NCBI GenBank assembly: GCA_044340025.1
Contig: JBIIUJ010000073.1
Location: forward strand, 1-12,991
Direction of reading: 5' to 3'
DNA: 12,991 bases
Origin: JBIIUJ01 sp044340025
Lineage (GTDB): Bacteria; Pseudomonadota; Alphaproteobacteria; Caulobacterales; Aquidulcibacteraceae
Part shown: positions 1-5,998 of the stretch, piece by piece
Layout of the letters: the number at the start of each line of letters is the position of its first letter
How positions within the stretch are numbered: the first letter of the stretch is position 1
The notes under the pieces: generated by a model
Told to the model about the DNA's origin: nothing
The model's input: only the letters and a program-made list of their open reading frames with translations
The model's database searches: none
Position numbers and translations under genes: made by a program

Positions 1-774
1 CCCGTCATCACCATCGCCGACATGGTGCGAGCGCAGGCCATGCTGCTGGACGCGCTGGGCATCGACAGCCTGTTTCTGGCGATCGGCGGCTCCATGGGCG
101 GGATGCAGGTGCTGGAGTGGGCCGCCACCTATCCCGAGCGGGTGTTCGCCGCCGCACCCATGGCGACCGCGGCGCGCCATTCGGCCCAGAACATTGCGTT
201 CCATGAAGTCGGACGCCAGGCCGTGATGGCCGATCCGCTGTGGCGCGGCGGCGATTATGCCCGCCACGCCGAGCGACCCGAGCGCGGGCTCGCGGTGGCG
301 CGCATGGCCGCCCACATCACCTACATGAGCGAGGCGAGCCTGAAGCGGAAGTTCGATCGCGGGCTTCAGGCGCGCGAGAGCCTTTCGTTCGGCTTCGACG
401 CCGATTTCCAGGTGGAAAGCTATCTGCGCTATCAGGGGACCAGCTTCGTCGACCGGTTCGACGCCAATTCATACCTCTACATCACCCGCGCGATGGACTA
501 TTTCGATCTGGCCGCCGCCCATGGCGGCAGTCTGGCGCGGGCGTTCGAGGGCTCGCGCACGCGGTTCTGCGTCTTCGCCTTCTCCTCCGACTGGCATTAC
601 CCGCCAGCGGAGAGCCGGGTGATCGTGCGCGCGCTGGCCGCTGCAGACGCGCAGGTCAGCTTCGTCGAGATCGACACCGACAAGGGCCACGACGCTTTCC
701 TGCTGGACGAACCGGAAATGGAGACGACGCTGCGCGGCTTTGTGGGCGCGGCCGCGCTGGCGCGGGGGCTTTAG
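1..774 (+). CDS. metX: Homoserine O-acyltransferase MetX, C-terminal part (5' end outside window)
   Basis: This alpha/beta-hydrolase enzyme acylates the hydroxyl of L-homoserine (acetyl-CoA or succinyl-CoA donor) in the first committed step of methionine synthesis in the cytoplasm. The reading frame is open from base 1, giving 257 visible residues that begin PVITIADMVRAQ, a typical internal MetX segment. The family is usually about 370-400 residues, so roughly the first third is missing. The nucleophile elbow GGSMGGMQ is present (Ser31 of the visible part), as are the catalytic Asp in FSSDWHYPP (Asp197) and the catalytic His in DKGHDAFLL (His230), so the triad is complete. The stop TAG at 772-774 is followed 2 nt later by metW, indicating co-transcription. 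Donor specificity (acetyl versus succinyl) cannot be settled here: many proteobacterial MetX proteins are succinyltransferases despite the usual name. Any upstream regulatory element lies outside the window. Confidence 0.95.
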   Translation, partial: PVITIADMVRAQAMLLDALGIDSLFLAIGGSMGGMQVLEWAATYPERVFAAAPMATAARHSAQNIAFHEVGRQAVMADPLWRGGDYARHAERPERGLAVARMAAHITYMSEASLKRKFDRGLQARESLSFGFDADFQVESYLRYQGTSFVDRFDANSYLYITRAMDYFDLAAAHGGSLARAFEGSRTRFCVFAFSSDWHYPPAESRVIVRALAAADAQVSFVEIDTDKGHDAFLLDEPEMETTLRGFVGAAALARGL

Positions 775-776
775 GC

Positions 777-1379
777 ATGGCGCGGCGGGTCGATTTCGAG
801 GTGATCGCCCAATTGGCGCCGCAAGGCGCGCGGGTGCTGGACGTGGGCTGCGGCGATGGCGAGCTTCTGGAAAAGCTCGCGCGCGAGCGCGGGGCCATTG
901 CACGCGGGCTTGAGCTGAGCCAGGCGGGGGTGAATGCGGCTGTGGCGCGCGGCCTTTCGGTGGTGCAGGGCGACGCCGACACCGATCTCGCCTTCTATCC
1001 CGACAGCGCCTTCGATCTTGTGGTCATGTCGATGTCGATCCAGGCGACGCGCCGGCCGCGTCAGGTGCTGGGCGAATTGCTGCGGATCGGGCGGCGCGCC
1101 ATCGTCTCGATGCCGAATTTCGGCCATTGGCGGGTGGCGGCGAGTCTGCTTGCCGGGCGGATGCCCGTGACTGCGGCCCTGCCGGCCCGCTGGGACGAGA
1201 CCGAGAACATCCATCTGTGCACGCTGAGGGATTTCGCCGATCTCGCCGCCGCCGCGCAGGCCCGCATCGAACAGATCATCCCCATTGCGCAGGGTAAGGC
1301 GCGCGCGCCGATCCAGAGCGTGGGGCTGTTCACCTCGCTGGCCGCGACCGACGGCCTGTTCGTGCTCAGCCGCCGCTGA
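777..1379 (+). CDS. metW: MetW, SAM-dependent methyltransferase-fold protein of methionine biosynthesis
   Basis: MetW is a class I methyltransferase-fold protein nearly always encoded beside metX in alpha-, beta- and gammaproteobacteria. Work in Pseudomonas indicates that it interacts with and activates MetX, rather than having a well-defined methyl-transfer reaction. The 200-residue product matches the family length. The SAM-binding motif I VLDVGCGDGELL lies at residues 20-31 and an acidic residue follows in GLELS (44-48). Family signatures are also seen: RRPRQVL (92-98), GRRAIVSMPNFGHWRV (105-120) and ENIHLCTLRDF (142-152). The ATG at 777 was chosen because it follows the metX stop by 2 nt, aligns with the normal MetW N-terminus and has a G-run (764-768) 8 nt upstream. 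The frame stays open upstream inside metX, but that stretch is a shadow. The gene converges on the small membrane-protein gene with 6 nt between stops. Confidence 0.95.
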   Translation: MARRVDFEVIAQLAPQGARVLDVGCGDGELLEKLARERGAIARGLELSQAGVNAAVARGLSVVQGDADTDLAFYPDSAFDLVVMSMSIQATRRPRQVLGELLRIGRRAIVSMPNFGHWRVAASLLAGRMPVTAALPARWDETENIHLCTLRDFADLAAAAQARIEQIIPIAQGKARAPIQSVGLFTSLAATDGLFVLSRR

Positions 1380-1385
1380 GGGCTG

Positions 1386-1664
1386 CTAGCGGTCGCGCAG
1401 ATAGGTGGAATCGGCGGCTGTCTCGTCGTGGCCGGAGCGGCTGGAATGAAACGTCAGCGCCATAAGGCCGATGCCCAGCCCGAGCGTGAGCGTAACCCCA
1501 AGGCCAAGCGCGATCCAGCCATGAATGGACATGGGCTGCCCATCCTCGGCCTGTCCCCACATCCAGACCGAAGCGCCGATCGCTGCGATCAGGCAGGCCG
1601 CCAGCACGGCCGCGACGAGCGCAAAGCCCGCCGCTGCGTGCGATTTCGCGGGCTCCGCGCTCAG
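1386..1664 (-). CDS. Small two-helix membrane protein, last gene of the ydbH cluster (probable CTG start)
   Basis: I do not recognise a named family. From a CTG at 1664-1662 the product is 92 residues. A short hydrophilic N-terminus is followed by a hydrophobic helix (about 11-36: AGFALVAAVLAACLIAAIG then VWMWG), a polar loop QAEDGQPMSIHG, a second helix (WIALGLGVTLTLGLGIGLMA) and a charged tail ending TYLRDR. The CTG overlaps the ydbL stop (CTGA) and has GGAGG (1677-1673) 8 nt upstream. The only canonical alternatives are GTG at 1607 (73 residues) and internal ATGs. The GTG has no Shine-Dalgarno and cuts helix 1 roughly in half, while the hydrophobic run continues upstream of it without a break. 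A start at 1607 remains possible because CTG starts are rare. Position and overlap imply translational coupling to ydbL, and so an envelope role by association only. The gene is fairly secure; its start is not. Confidence 0.65.
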   Translation of the reverse strand: MSAEPAKSHAAAGFALVAAVLAACLIAAIGASVWMWGQAEDGQPMSIHGWIALGLGVTLTLGLGIGLMALTFHSSRSGHDETAADSTYLRDR

Positions 1665-2023
1665 GGCTTGCGCCTCCAGACGCCCTGGCCGTCGCGGAAG
1701 AACTGACCCGATGGCAGCCGCCCGACCAATTGCTCGGCAGTCAGCGCGGCCACCACTTCCAGCGGCTGGCGGTTCTTTTCGGCCAGATCGGTATAGACCG
1801 CGCGACGGCGGATGTTCACGTCATTGAGCAGGCGTTGAAGCTCGGCGTCGGCCGGGGAAGGGGCCTTCACAAAGCCAAGATAGCCATCGGCCTGCTCTCC
1901 GACGACGCCGGCGCTCAAGGCGCGATCGATCGGGCCGCCGTTGTCCACCGCAAGCGCAAGGCTCGCGAAGGCCAGAGAGACAGCGGCAAGCACCAAAGCG
2001 GCAAAACTGGTGCGGGGCTTCAT
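1661..2023 (-). CDS. ydbL: YdbL family (DUF1318) periplasmic protein
   Basis: YdbL is a small secreted protein; in E. coli it acts in the periplasm to control assembly of YnbE with YdbH. The 120-residue product starts with a Sec signal peptide (basic MKPR, hydrophobic core, cleavage likely after SLALA at about residue 25). The mature part carries the DUF1318 pattern: VGEQADGYLG (41-50), NDVNIRRRAVYTDLAEKN (67-84), AEQLVGRLPSGQFFRDGQGVW (97-117). Many substrate-less E. coli-type features match, notably the Gly-Tyr and Asn-x-x-Arg-Arg-x-x-Tyr spacing. An ATG five codons upstream (2038) overlaps the ynbE stop, but the ATG at 2023 has GAGGA 8 nt before it and gives a cleaner signal peptide, so I chose it. 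The gene sits between ynbE and the small membrane-protein gene, all on the same strand, as the last classical member of ydbH-ynbE-ydbL. Confidence 0.9.
   Translation of the reverse strand: MKPRTSFAALVLAAVSLAFASLALAVDNGGPIDRALSAGVVGEQADGYLGFVKAPSPADAELQRLLNDVNIRRRAVYTDLAEKNRQPLEVVAALTAEQLVGRLPSGQFFRDGQGVWRRKP
1673..1677 (-). promoter_or_regulatory. Ribosome binding site GGAGG for a CTG start
   Basis: GGAGG on the minus strand lies inside the last codons of ydbL, 8 nt before the CTG that overlaps the ydbL stop. It is the best Shine-Dalgarno for the small membrane-protein gene and is the main reason for preferring the CTG over the GTG at 1607. Confidence 0.5.
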
Positions 2024-2031
2024 GGCGGTCG

Positions 2032-2036
2032 TCCTC
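2032..2036 (-). promoter_or_regulatory. Ribosome binding site GAGGA deciding the ydbL start
   Basis: GAGGA lies 8 nt upstream of the ATG at 2023 and immediately downstream of the ynbE stop. No comparable site precedes the alternative ATG at 2038, which supports the shorter start. Confidence 0.6.
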
Positions 2037-2037
2037 A

Positions 2038-2241
2038 TCAGAAGATGCCAGGGTTCTGCGTGATGGCGCTTTCGATCTCGCGATCCAGCCTCACGCGCAC
2101 TTCCTGCTCGATCTTCATGTTCACATTGAGATTGATCTCGATCGGTTTGTCGGGAACCTCAACCCGCACGGTCGGCGCGCAGGCCGCCAGCGCCACGGCG
2201 CCGAGCCCTGCTGCGGCGAGGATCGCTCTGGTTGCGGTCAT
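2038..2241 (-). CDS. ynbE: YnbE family outer-membrane lipoprotein
   Basis: YnbE is a short lipoprotein that in E. coli forms the outer-membrane end of a phospholipid bridge by stacking beta strands onto the C-terminus of YdbH. The product here is 67 residues (E. coli about 60). Residues 1-20 form a lipoprotein signal with lipobox L18-A19-A20-C21, so Cys21 is the predicted lipidated residue. The mature part PTVRVEVPDKPIEINLNVNM (23-42), followed by KIEQEVRVRLDREIES, matches the family core PI.INMNVKIEHE. The residue after Cys is Ala, not Asp, consistent with outer-membrane sorting. The ATG at 2241 was chosen for its GAGGAG site 6 nt upstream and the lipoprotein signal; an open extension back to 2370 overlaps ydbH and would bury the signal. 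The stop ends 14 nt before the chosen ydbL start. Confidence 0.92.
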   Translation of the reverse strand: MTATRAILAAAGLGAVALAACAPTVRVEVPDKPIEINLNVNMKIEQEVRVRLDREIESAITQNPGIF

Positions 2242-2338
2242 TCCCGTCTCCTCTTTCGGCGCCCGGAACAGCCCGAACGCCAGACCAAGCTGCGCCCGGG
2301 CGGCTGAACGGGCGCTGAATCGAACGCCCGCCCCGCCA
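2242..2338 (-). other. Structured spacer between ydbH and ynbE
   Basis: This 97-nt spacer holds a 10-nt palindrome CGCCCGGGCG (2293-2302) and an inverted repeat CGGGCG/CGCCCG (2309-2314 with 2325-2330, 10-nt loop). The elements share the same GCCCG sequence and could form alternative hairpins. No U-run follows, so this is not a classical terminator. An RNA-processing or attenuation role in the polycistronic message is conceivable but unproven. The only coding part assigned is the ynbE ribosome binding site at its end. Confidence 0.35.
2248..2253 (-). promoter_or_regulatory. Ribosome binding site GAGGAG of ynbE
   Basis: A near-consensus site sits 6 nt before the ATG at 2241. It fixes the start of the lipoprotein and rules out the longer frame that overlaps the end of ydbH. 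Confidence 0.7.
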
Positions 2339-5300
2339 TCACTGTGGGGCCGGCGCCGGGGGCGGGTCAATCGCTGGCTGCGCGTCGCTCTGCCCAGCGG
2401 CCGGCGGCGGGCTGGCGGGCCCCTGTTCGATCAGATCGCGCACCCGTTCGCCGATCGCCTGACCCTGACGCTGGATGCCTCCCAGTGCCTGGGCAAGCTG
2501 GGCGAACGGGCCGGTGGCGCGCACGTTGAAGCGGAACGGATAGCCCTCCATCACATCGGGGTTCTTCCCCTGAAACAGGAGCCCGATGGTCAGTTCGCCT
2601 GTCAGGGGGCCGTCCACCGTCATTTCCAGGAGCTCGAACTCCAGATTGCGCAGCGCCTCGAAGGCGAGGCCGCCCCCGGGTCCTGCGCTGGCTGCAGCCT
2701 GCGCCATCGCGCCGGTGTAGCGGATCAGCCCGCCCCCCGTCCGGGAGGCCAGTCGGCCGCCCGCGATCCGCGCGACGCCATTTTCCACCACGACCGGAAA
2801 GGCGCCTTCCACTGTTCCGGCGGTCTGGAGATCCGGGATGCGCAAAAGCTCCACCAGCCGCTGGAGGTTCACCTCACTAAGCTCCATCGTGAGGCTCTGG
2901 GTTGGAGCGCCAATGTCCCAGAGGTCCGGCTTCAGCACCATCAGGCCGCCGGCGAAGGGCCAGCGCGCGTCCTCGATCTGCACGCGCGCGCCGCCGGGCA
3001 GCGAGAACTGGAACAAGCCGGCCTCGATCGGGACCCCGGGATTGAACCGCCCGATGGACAGCGTCTGGCCAGGCGGGCTGGTCAGCGTGAGAAGGTCCGA
3101 GATCTCGACTGCGCCGCTCACCCGTTCCACGGGGCCGAGGCCGGTTGCGAAATCCAGTTGCGCGCTCGCCGCCGTGGCGCGGGCGGTGAAGGCTCGATCG
3201 CTGCCCCAGTCGAGCGCGATGTCCGCGTCGAGCACGCCTTCAACCTCCGCCACCACGCCTTTCAGGGCGGGGAACAATTCATCGGGCTGAAGGCCGCGCC
3301 GTGTGAAGGCAAGCTGGTCCAGGCTGATCGCAGCGGTCCCATCGCCTGAAGCAAAGCTGTGGACGATATCGGCCGCGCCCAGAGGTTTGCCTCGCGCTGT
3401 GGCGAGCGCGAAGCGGCCCTGCGCGCCAGCCGCATCGAAAGAGATCGCCCCCTCGGCCTGGACGGCCCCGAAGCGCGGCGCGCTCAGCGTATCGGCAAGG
3501 CTCAGGCGCGCCTGTTCCAGCGTGCCAGTGACGGCGCCAAGGCGGCTTTGGGCGCGCAGCCCCCCCCCGCCCGAGACCACAGCCCCGAAGCCCTGCGCGG
3601 TCAGCGCGTCGGTTCGGGCCTCCAGCCTCCAGTCGGCCCCGCGCCCCAGCGTGAAGAGGCCGTCGAGGGCGGCCTGCGCCATGATCGCCCCGCCATCGGC
3701 GAGCGTCGCGGCGCTGTGCGCCGCGGCGGTGAAGGCGAGCGCGCCGTCGGGCCGGGCGCGCAGGCCGATCGGGCCGGTCGTGAGCCGTACCGAGACTTCC
3801 GGGCCGGATGCGATTGTCAGGGGCGACAGCTCCAGCCGACCCGCCCCGGCGATCCGCCCGGCGCCAAGCTGGAGGGGGCCGCCCTCGGGGCACAGCCGCG
3901 CCCGGGCCGGGCCGATGCGCATCGCCCCCTGCGTAATCCCCGCCAGCGCCAGGTCCGAGCACCGCGCCAGCCGGAGCCCGCCGCGATCCGCCTCGATATC
4001 GAACGCCAGCACGGCGCGCTCCAGACGCGCAGCGCCGATCATCCCCGACAGCGATGCAGCGCCCGAGAACGACACGGCGGGCGAGGCCGCCGGGCCGCGC
4101 ATGGCGAAGACCAGCCGCTCGGCCGACGCCTCAAACCCGCCGGCGGCATAAGGCGCGACGCGGGCCGTGCCTTCCGCCTCGATGACGCCTTTGCCAAGCT
4201 GCAGCCGCGTCAGAGCAATGTCAGCCTGCGGCAGGCCGCCGCCACGCACCAACACCTGTCCAGCGGCGGCGATGCGCCCTGCGGCCAGATCAGCGCGCAA
4301 GAAAGGCCCGGCGGCATTGGCCGCTTCGAGCCGCGCGGCGCCAGATATGGCCTCGCCTGCCTCCACGCTCAGCACCGCCCCGCCCCGCCCATCGAGATCG
4401 AGCGCGCCCGTCGCCGACACAGAGGCGCCGCGCCCGGCGGCCTGGGCCAGCGCGGCAAGCACGCGGTCTGCCGGCGCGGGCGCGGCGCGCGCCTGAGCCC
4501 TCAGCGCCCGCACCACCTCCAGGCCGGGTCGCACCGCGTCGGCGGCGACCCGAAACGGCGCCCTGCCAGACAGCCCCGACGGGTTTCTCGCCTGGGGCCA
4601 GACCAGCGCAAGCGGCCCCTCGGCGAAGGCGCCTTCCACTGCGCCGTCTGGCGCAGAAAGCCTGTCGGCCCTGACGCTCCACGCTCCCGAGACAGCGCCC
4701 GTCGTCGTGCGGGCGGCGTCGAGACGCGCCACAACACCGCCCCCCGAAAACCCGCCGGGGCCGCTCAGGGCGTCAGCGCCGGCTTGCCCGGCCCACCGCA
4801 GCGCGTCGCCGGCGGCACGCGCGCCAACACCGTCCACGCGCACCCCGCGCGCACGCCAGCCGGGAGCCCCGATTGTTTCGGCCTCCGCGCGCGCGTCGAT
4901 GCGCACGCCAAGATCGCTCCAGTCCGGCCGCAAGGCCGTCAGCGCGAGGTCGCGGACGCTCAGAGTGAGCGCGCCGGCATCTGCTGTTTGCGTTTCGATG
5001 GCGCGCGCCGTGAGCTGGCCTGCGGCTCGCACCGCGCCGGGCAAGCCGGTTTCCGGCAGGATTGCGCTCAACCGGAGCGCGCCGCTGCCCCCCTCCACCC
5101 GGATGGGATCGGCCTGCAGCGCGACATCATCGAGGCGCACGACAGCCCCAACGCCGCGGTTGGGCTGGGCTGGCCCAGCGGCCAGATCAATCCTGATGGA
5201 TCCCGCGCGATAGGCAGGGGCCAGAGCGGGCGGAGCGGCCAGCACGGACAGTCGGCCCGCGCCGCCTTGCGCCAGATCGCCCTTGGCCTCGGCCGCCATC

Positions 5301-5797
5301 ACGACCCGCCCCTGCGGCGTATCCAGCATGATGCGGCCGCGTGTCAGCTCAACAGCGCTGATCCGCGCCCGCGGCGGGCCGCTTGCAGGCTCCAGAAACG
5401 GCGCGAGCGCGCCCAGATCCAGCCCGCCCGCCGACACGCCCACAACGAGAGTTGCGCCCTCGATCGTCAGGCGCTCGATCACCACCTGCCCTGCAACGGG
5501 ATCAAGCCGATAGGCGAGGGCGATGCGCTCGGCGGTGAAGGTCGGGTTGTCGGCCGGGCCGAGGCGGACTGCGTGCAGGAGGATCGAAGCAGCGCCGACT
5601 TCCTCGACCTTGAGCGATCCTTCGGCGCCACTGCTGCGCAATGCGGCGCCGGCGGCGGCTTCGGCCAAAGGCTTTCGCGCCGCCCAGATCGCCACGCCCG
5701 CCGCCGCGGCAGCCAGCCCGATGCCGCTCGCCAAGAGCCAAAATCTTACGGTTAAGAAAGATTTATGCCTGATTCCGGAGGTTTGCTCTTGCGCCAT
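2339..5797 (-). CDS. ydbH: YdbH family intermembrane phospholipid transport protein (AsmA-like)
   Basis: YdbH belongs to the AsmA-like bridge proteins (with TamB and YhdP) that are anchored in the inner membrane and span the periplasm as a long beta-groove carrying phospholipid to the outer membrane. The product is 1152 residues, longer than E. coli YdbH (about 880). It has a basic N-terminus and one membrane anchor at about 17-39 (FWLLASGIGLAAAAAGVAIW). A very long repetitive beta-strand-rich periplasmic region follows, with recurring alternating hydrophobic patterns such as RIAAAGQVLVRGGGLPQADI. The C-terminal YdbH domain is seen at about 930-1120, including LWDIGAPTQSLTMELSEVNL and the family-typical GLLFQGKNPDVMEGYPFRFN. 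A Pro/Ala/Gln-rich tail ends the protein. The ATG at 5797 has GAGG 4 nt upstream, a short spacing. ynbE and ydbL follow on the same strand, the classical order. A run of nine G residues within the gene (plus-strand C at 3560-3568) is a possible slippage site. Confidence 0.92.
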   Translation of the reverse strand: MAQEQTSGIRHKSFLTVRFWLLASGIGLAAAAAGVAIWAARKPLAEAAAGAALRSSGAEGSLKVEEVGAASILLHAVRLGPADNPTFTAERIALAYRLDPVAGQVVIERLTIEGATLVVGVSAGGLDLGALAPFLEPASGPPRARISAVELTRGRIMLDTPQGRVVMAAEAKGDLAQGGAGRLSVLAAPPALAPAYRAGSIRIDLAAGPAQPNRGVGAVVRLDDVALQADPIRVEGGSGALRLSAILPETGLPGAVRAAGQLTARAIETQTADAGALTLSVRDLALTALRPDWSDLGVRIDARAEAETIGAPGWRARGVRVDGVGARAAGDALRWAGQAGADALSGPGGFSGGGVVARLDAARTTTGAVSGAWSVRADRLSAPDGAVEGAFAEGPLALVWPQARNPSGLSGRAPFRVAADAVRPGLEVVRALRAQARAAPAPADRVLAALAQAAGRGASVSATGALDLDGRGGAVLSVEAGEAISGAARLEAANAAGPFLRADLAAGRIAAAGQVLVRGGGLPQADIALTRLQLGKGVIEAEGTARVAPYAAGGFEASAERLVFAMRGPAASPAVSFSGAASLSGMIGAARLERAVLAFDIEADRGGLRLARCSDLALAGITQGAMRIGPARARLCPEGGPLQLGAGRIAGAGRLELSPLTIASGPEVSVRLTTGPIGLRARPDGALAFTAAAHSAATLADGGAIMAQAALDGLFTLGRGADWRLEARTDALTAQGFGAVVSGGGGLRAQSRLGAVTGTLEQARLSLADTLSAPRFGAVQAEGAISFDAAGAQGRFALATARGKPLGAADIVHSFASGDGTAAISLDQLAFTRRGLQPDELFPALKGVVAEVEGVLDADIALDWGSDRAFTARATAASAQLDFATGLGPVERVSGAVEISDLLTLTSPPGQTLSIGRFNPGVPIEAGLFQFSLPGGARVQIEDARWPFAGGLMVLKPDLWDIGAPTQSLTMELSEVNLQRLVELLRIPDLQTAGTVEGAFPVVVENGVARIAGGRLASRTGGGLIRYTGAMAQAAASAGPGGGLAFEALRNLEFELLEMTVDGPLTGELTIGLLFQGKNPDVMEGYPFRFNVRATGPFAQLAQALGGIQRQGQAIGERVRDLIEQGPASPPPAAGQSDAQPAIDPPPAPAPQ

Positions 5798-5883
5798 GCC
5801 GCCTCAGGCTGGCTGAAAAAGTGCGTTGAAAACAGAGGCGAGCTCACACATTCGTGCAATTCAGGGCTTGCGTTACCGGATGG

Positions 5884-5908
5884 GCCATTGCACAGACGCA
5901 ACAGTCAA
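5884..5908 (-). promoter_or_regulatory. Candidate ydbH promoter
   Basis: On the minus strand TTGACT (5908-5903) is followed after 11 nt by GCAATGGC (5891-5884). This partly fits the Caulobacter-type housekeeping pattern (TTGaCG, 10-14 nt, GCTAnAwC) but the -10 half is poor. It would give a leader of roughly 80 nt before ydbH. Weak evidence, by eye only. Confidence 0.25.
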
Positions 5909-5916
5909 GAGAAACC

Positions 5917-5934
5917 GGGGTTCCTTGGAGCCCC
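5917..5934 (+). repeat. Short strong hairpin in the ydbH / M23 peptidase divergent region
   Basis: GGGGTTCC and GGAGCCCC can pair over 7-8 positions (one G-U pair) around a tight loop, in the middle of the roughly 200-nt divergent intergenic region. There is no T-run on either side, so it is not a typical terminator. It could be part of the M23 gene leader or an operator-like inverted repeat. Confidence 0.4.
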
Positions 5935-5984
5935 AATGTGCAACCACGACGGACCCTGTGATGGATGTCAGAGGGCCTCGCCGC

Positions 5985-5990
5985 AAGGGG
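5985..5990 (+). promoter_or_regulatory. Ribosome binding site AAGGGG for a TTG start
   Basis: AAGGGG lies 8 nt before the TTG at 5999. The nearest ATG (6008) has only a GGGG run 3 nt away, too close for a good site, so this element favours the TTG start of the M23 peptidase. Confidence 0.45.
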
Positions 5991-5998
5991 CTTAGCGT

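Noticed and set aside
240..776. Upstream extension of the metW frame inside metX
   Set aside because: The extension is Arg-rich shadow sequence in a second frame of metX. MetW homology begins at the ATG at 777.
2242..2370. Upstream extension of ynbE overlapping the end of ydbH
   Set aside because: It would put 43 unrelated residues before a lipoprotein signal; the ATG at 2241 has a strong ribosome site.
1730..5755. Two long plus-strand open frames (539 and 798 codons) opposite ydbL, ynbE and ydbH
   Set aside because: They are shadows of well-supported genes with low-complexity Arg/Ala/Gly-rich translations and no motif or ribosome site of note.
5826..5854. Plus-strand TTGAAA as a promoter for the M23 peptidase
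   Set aside because: The hexamer at the right distance (CATTCG) does not resemble a -10 element, so I do not call it.
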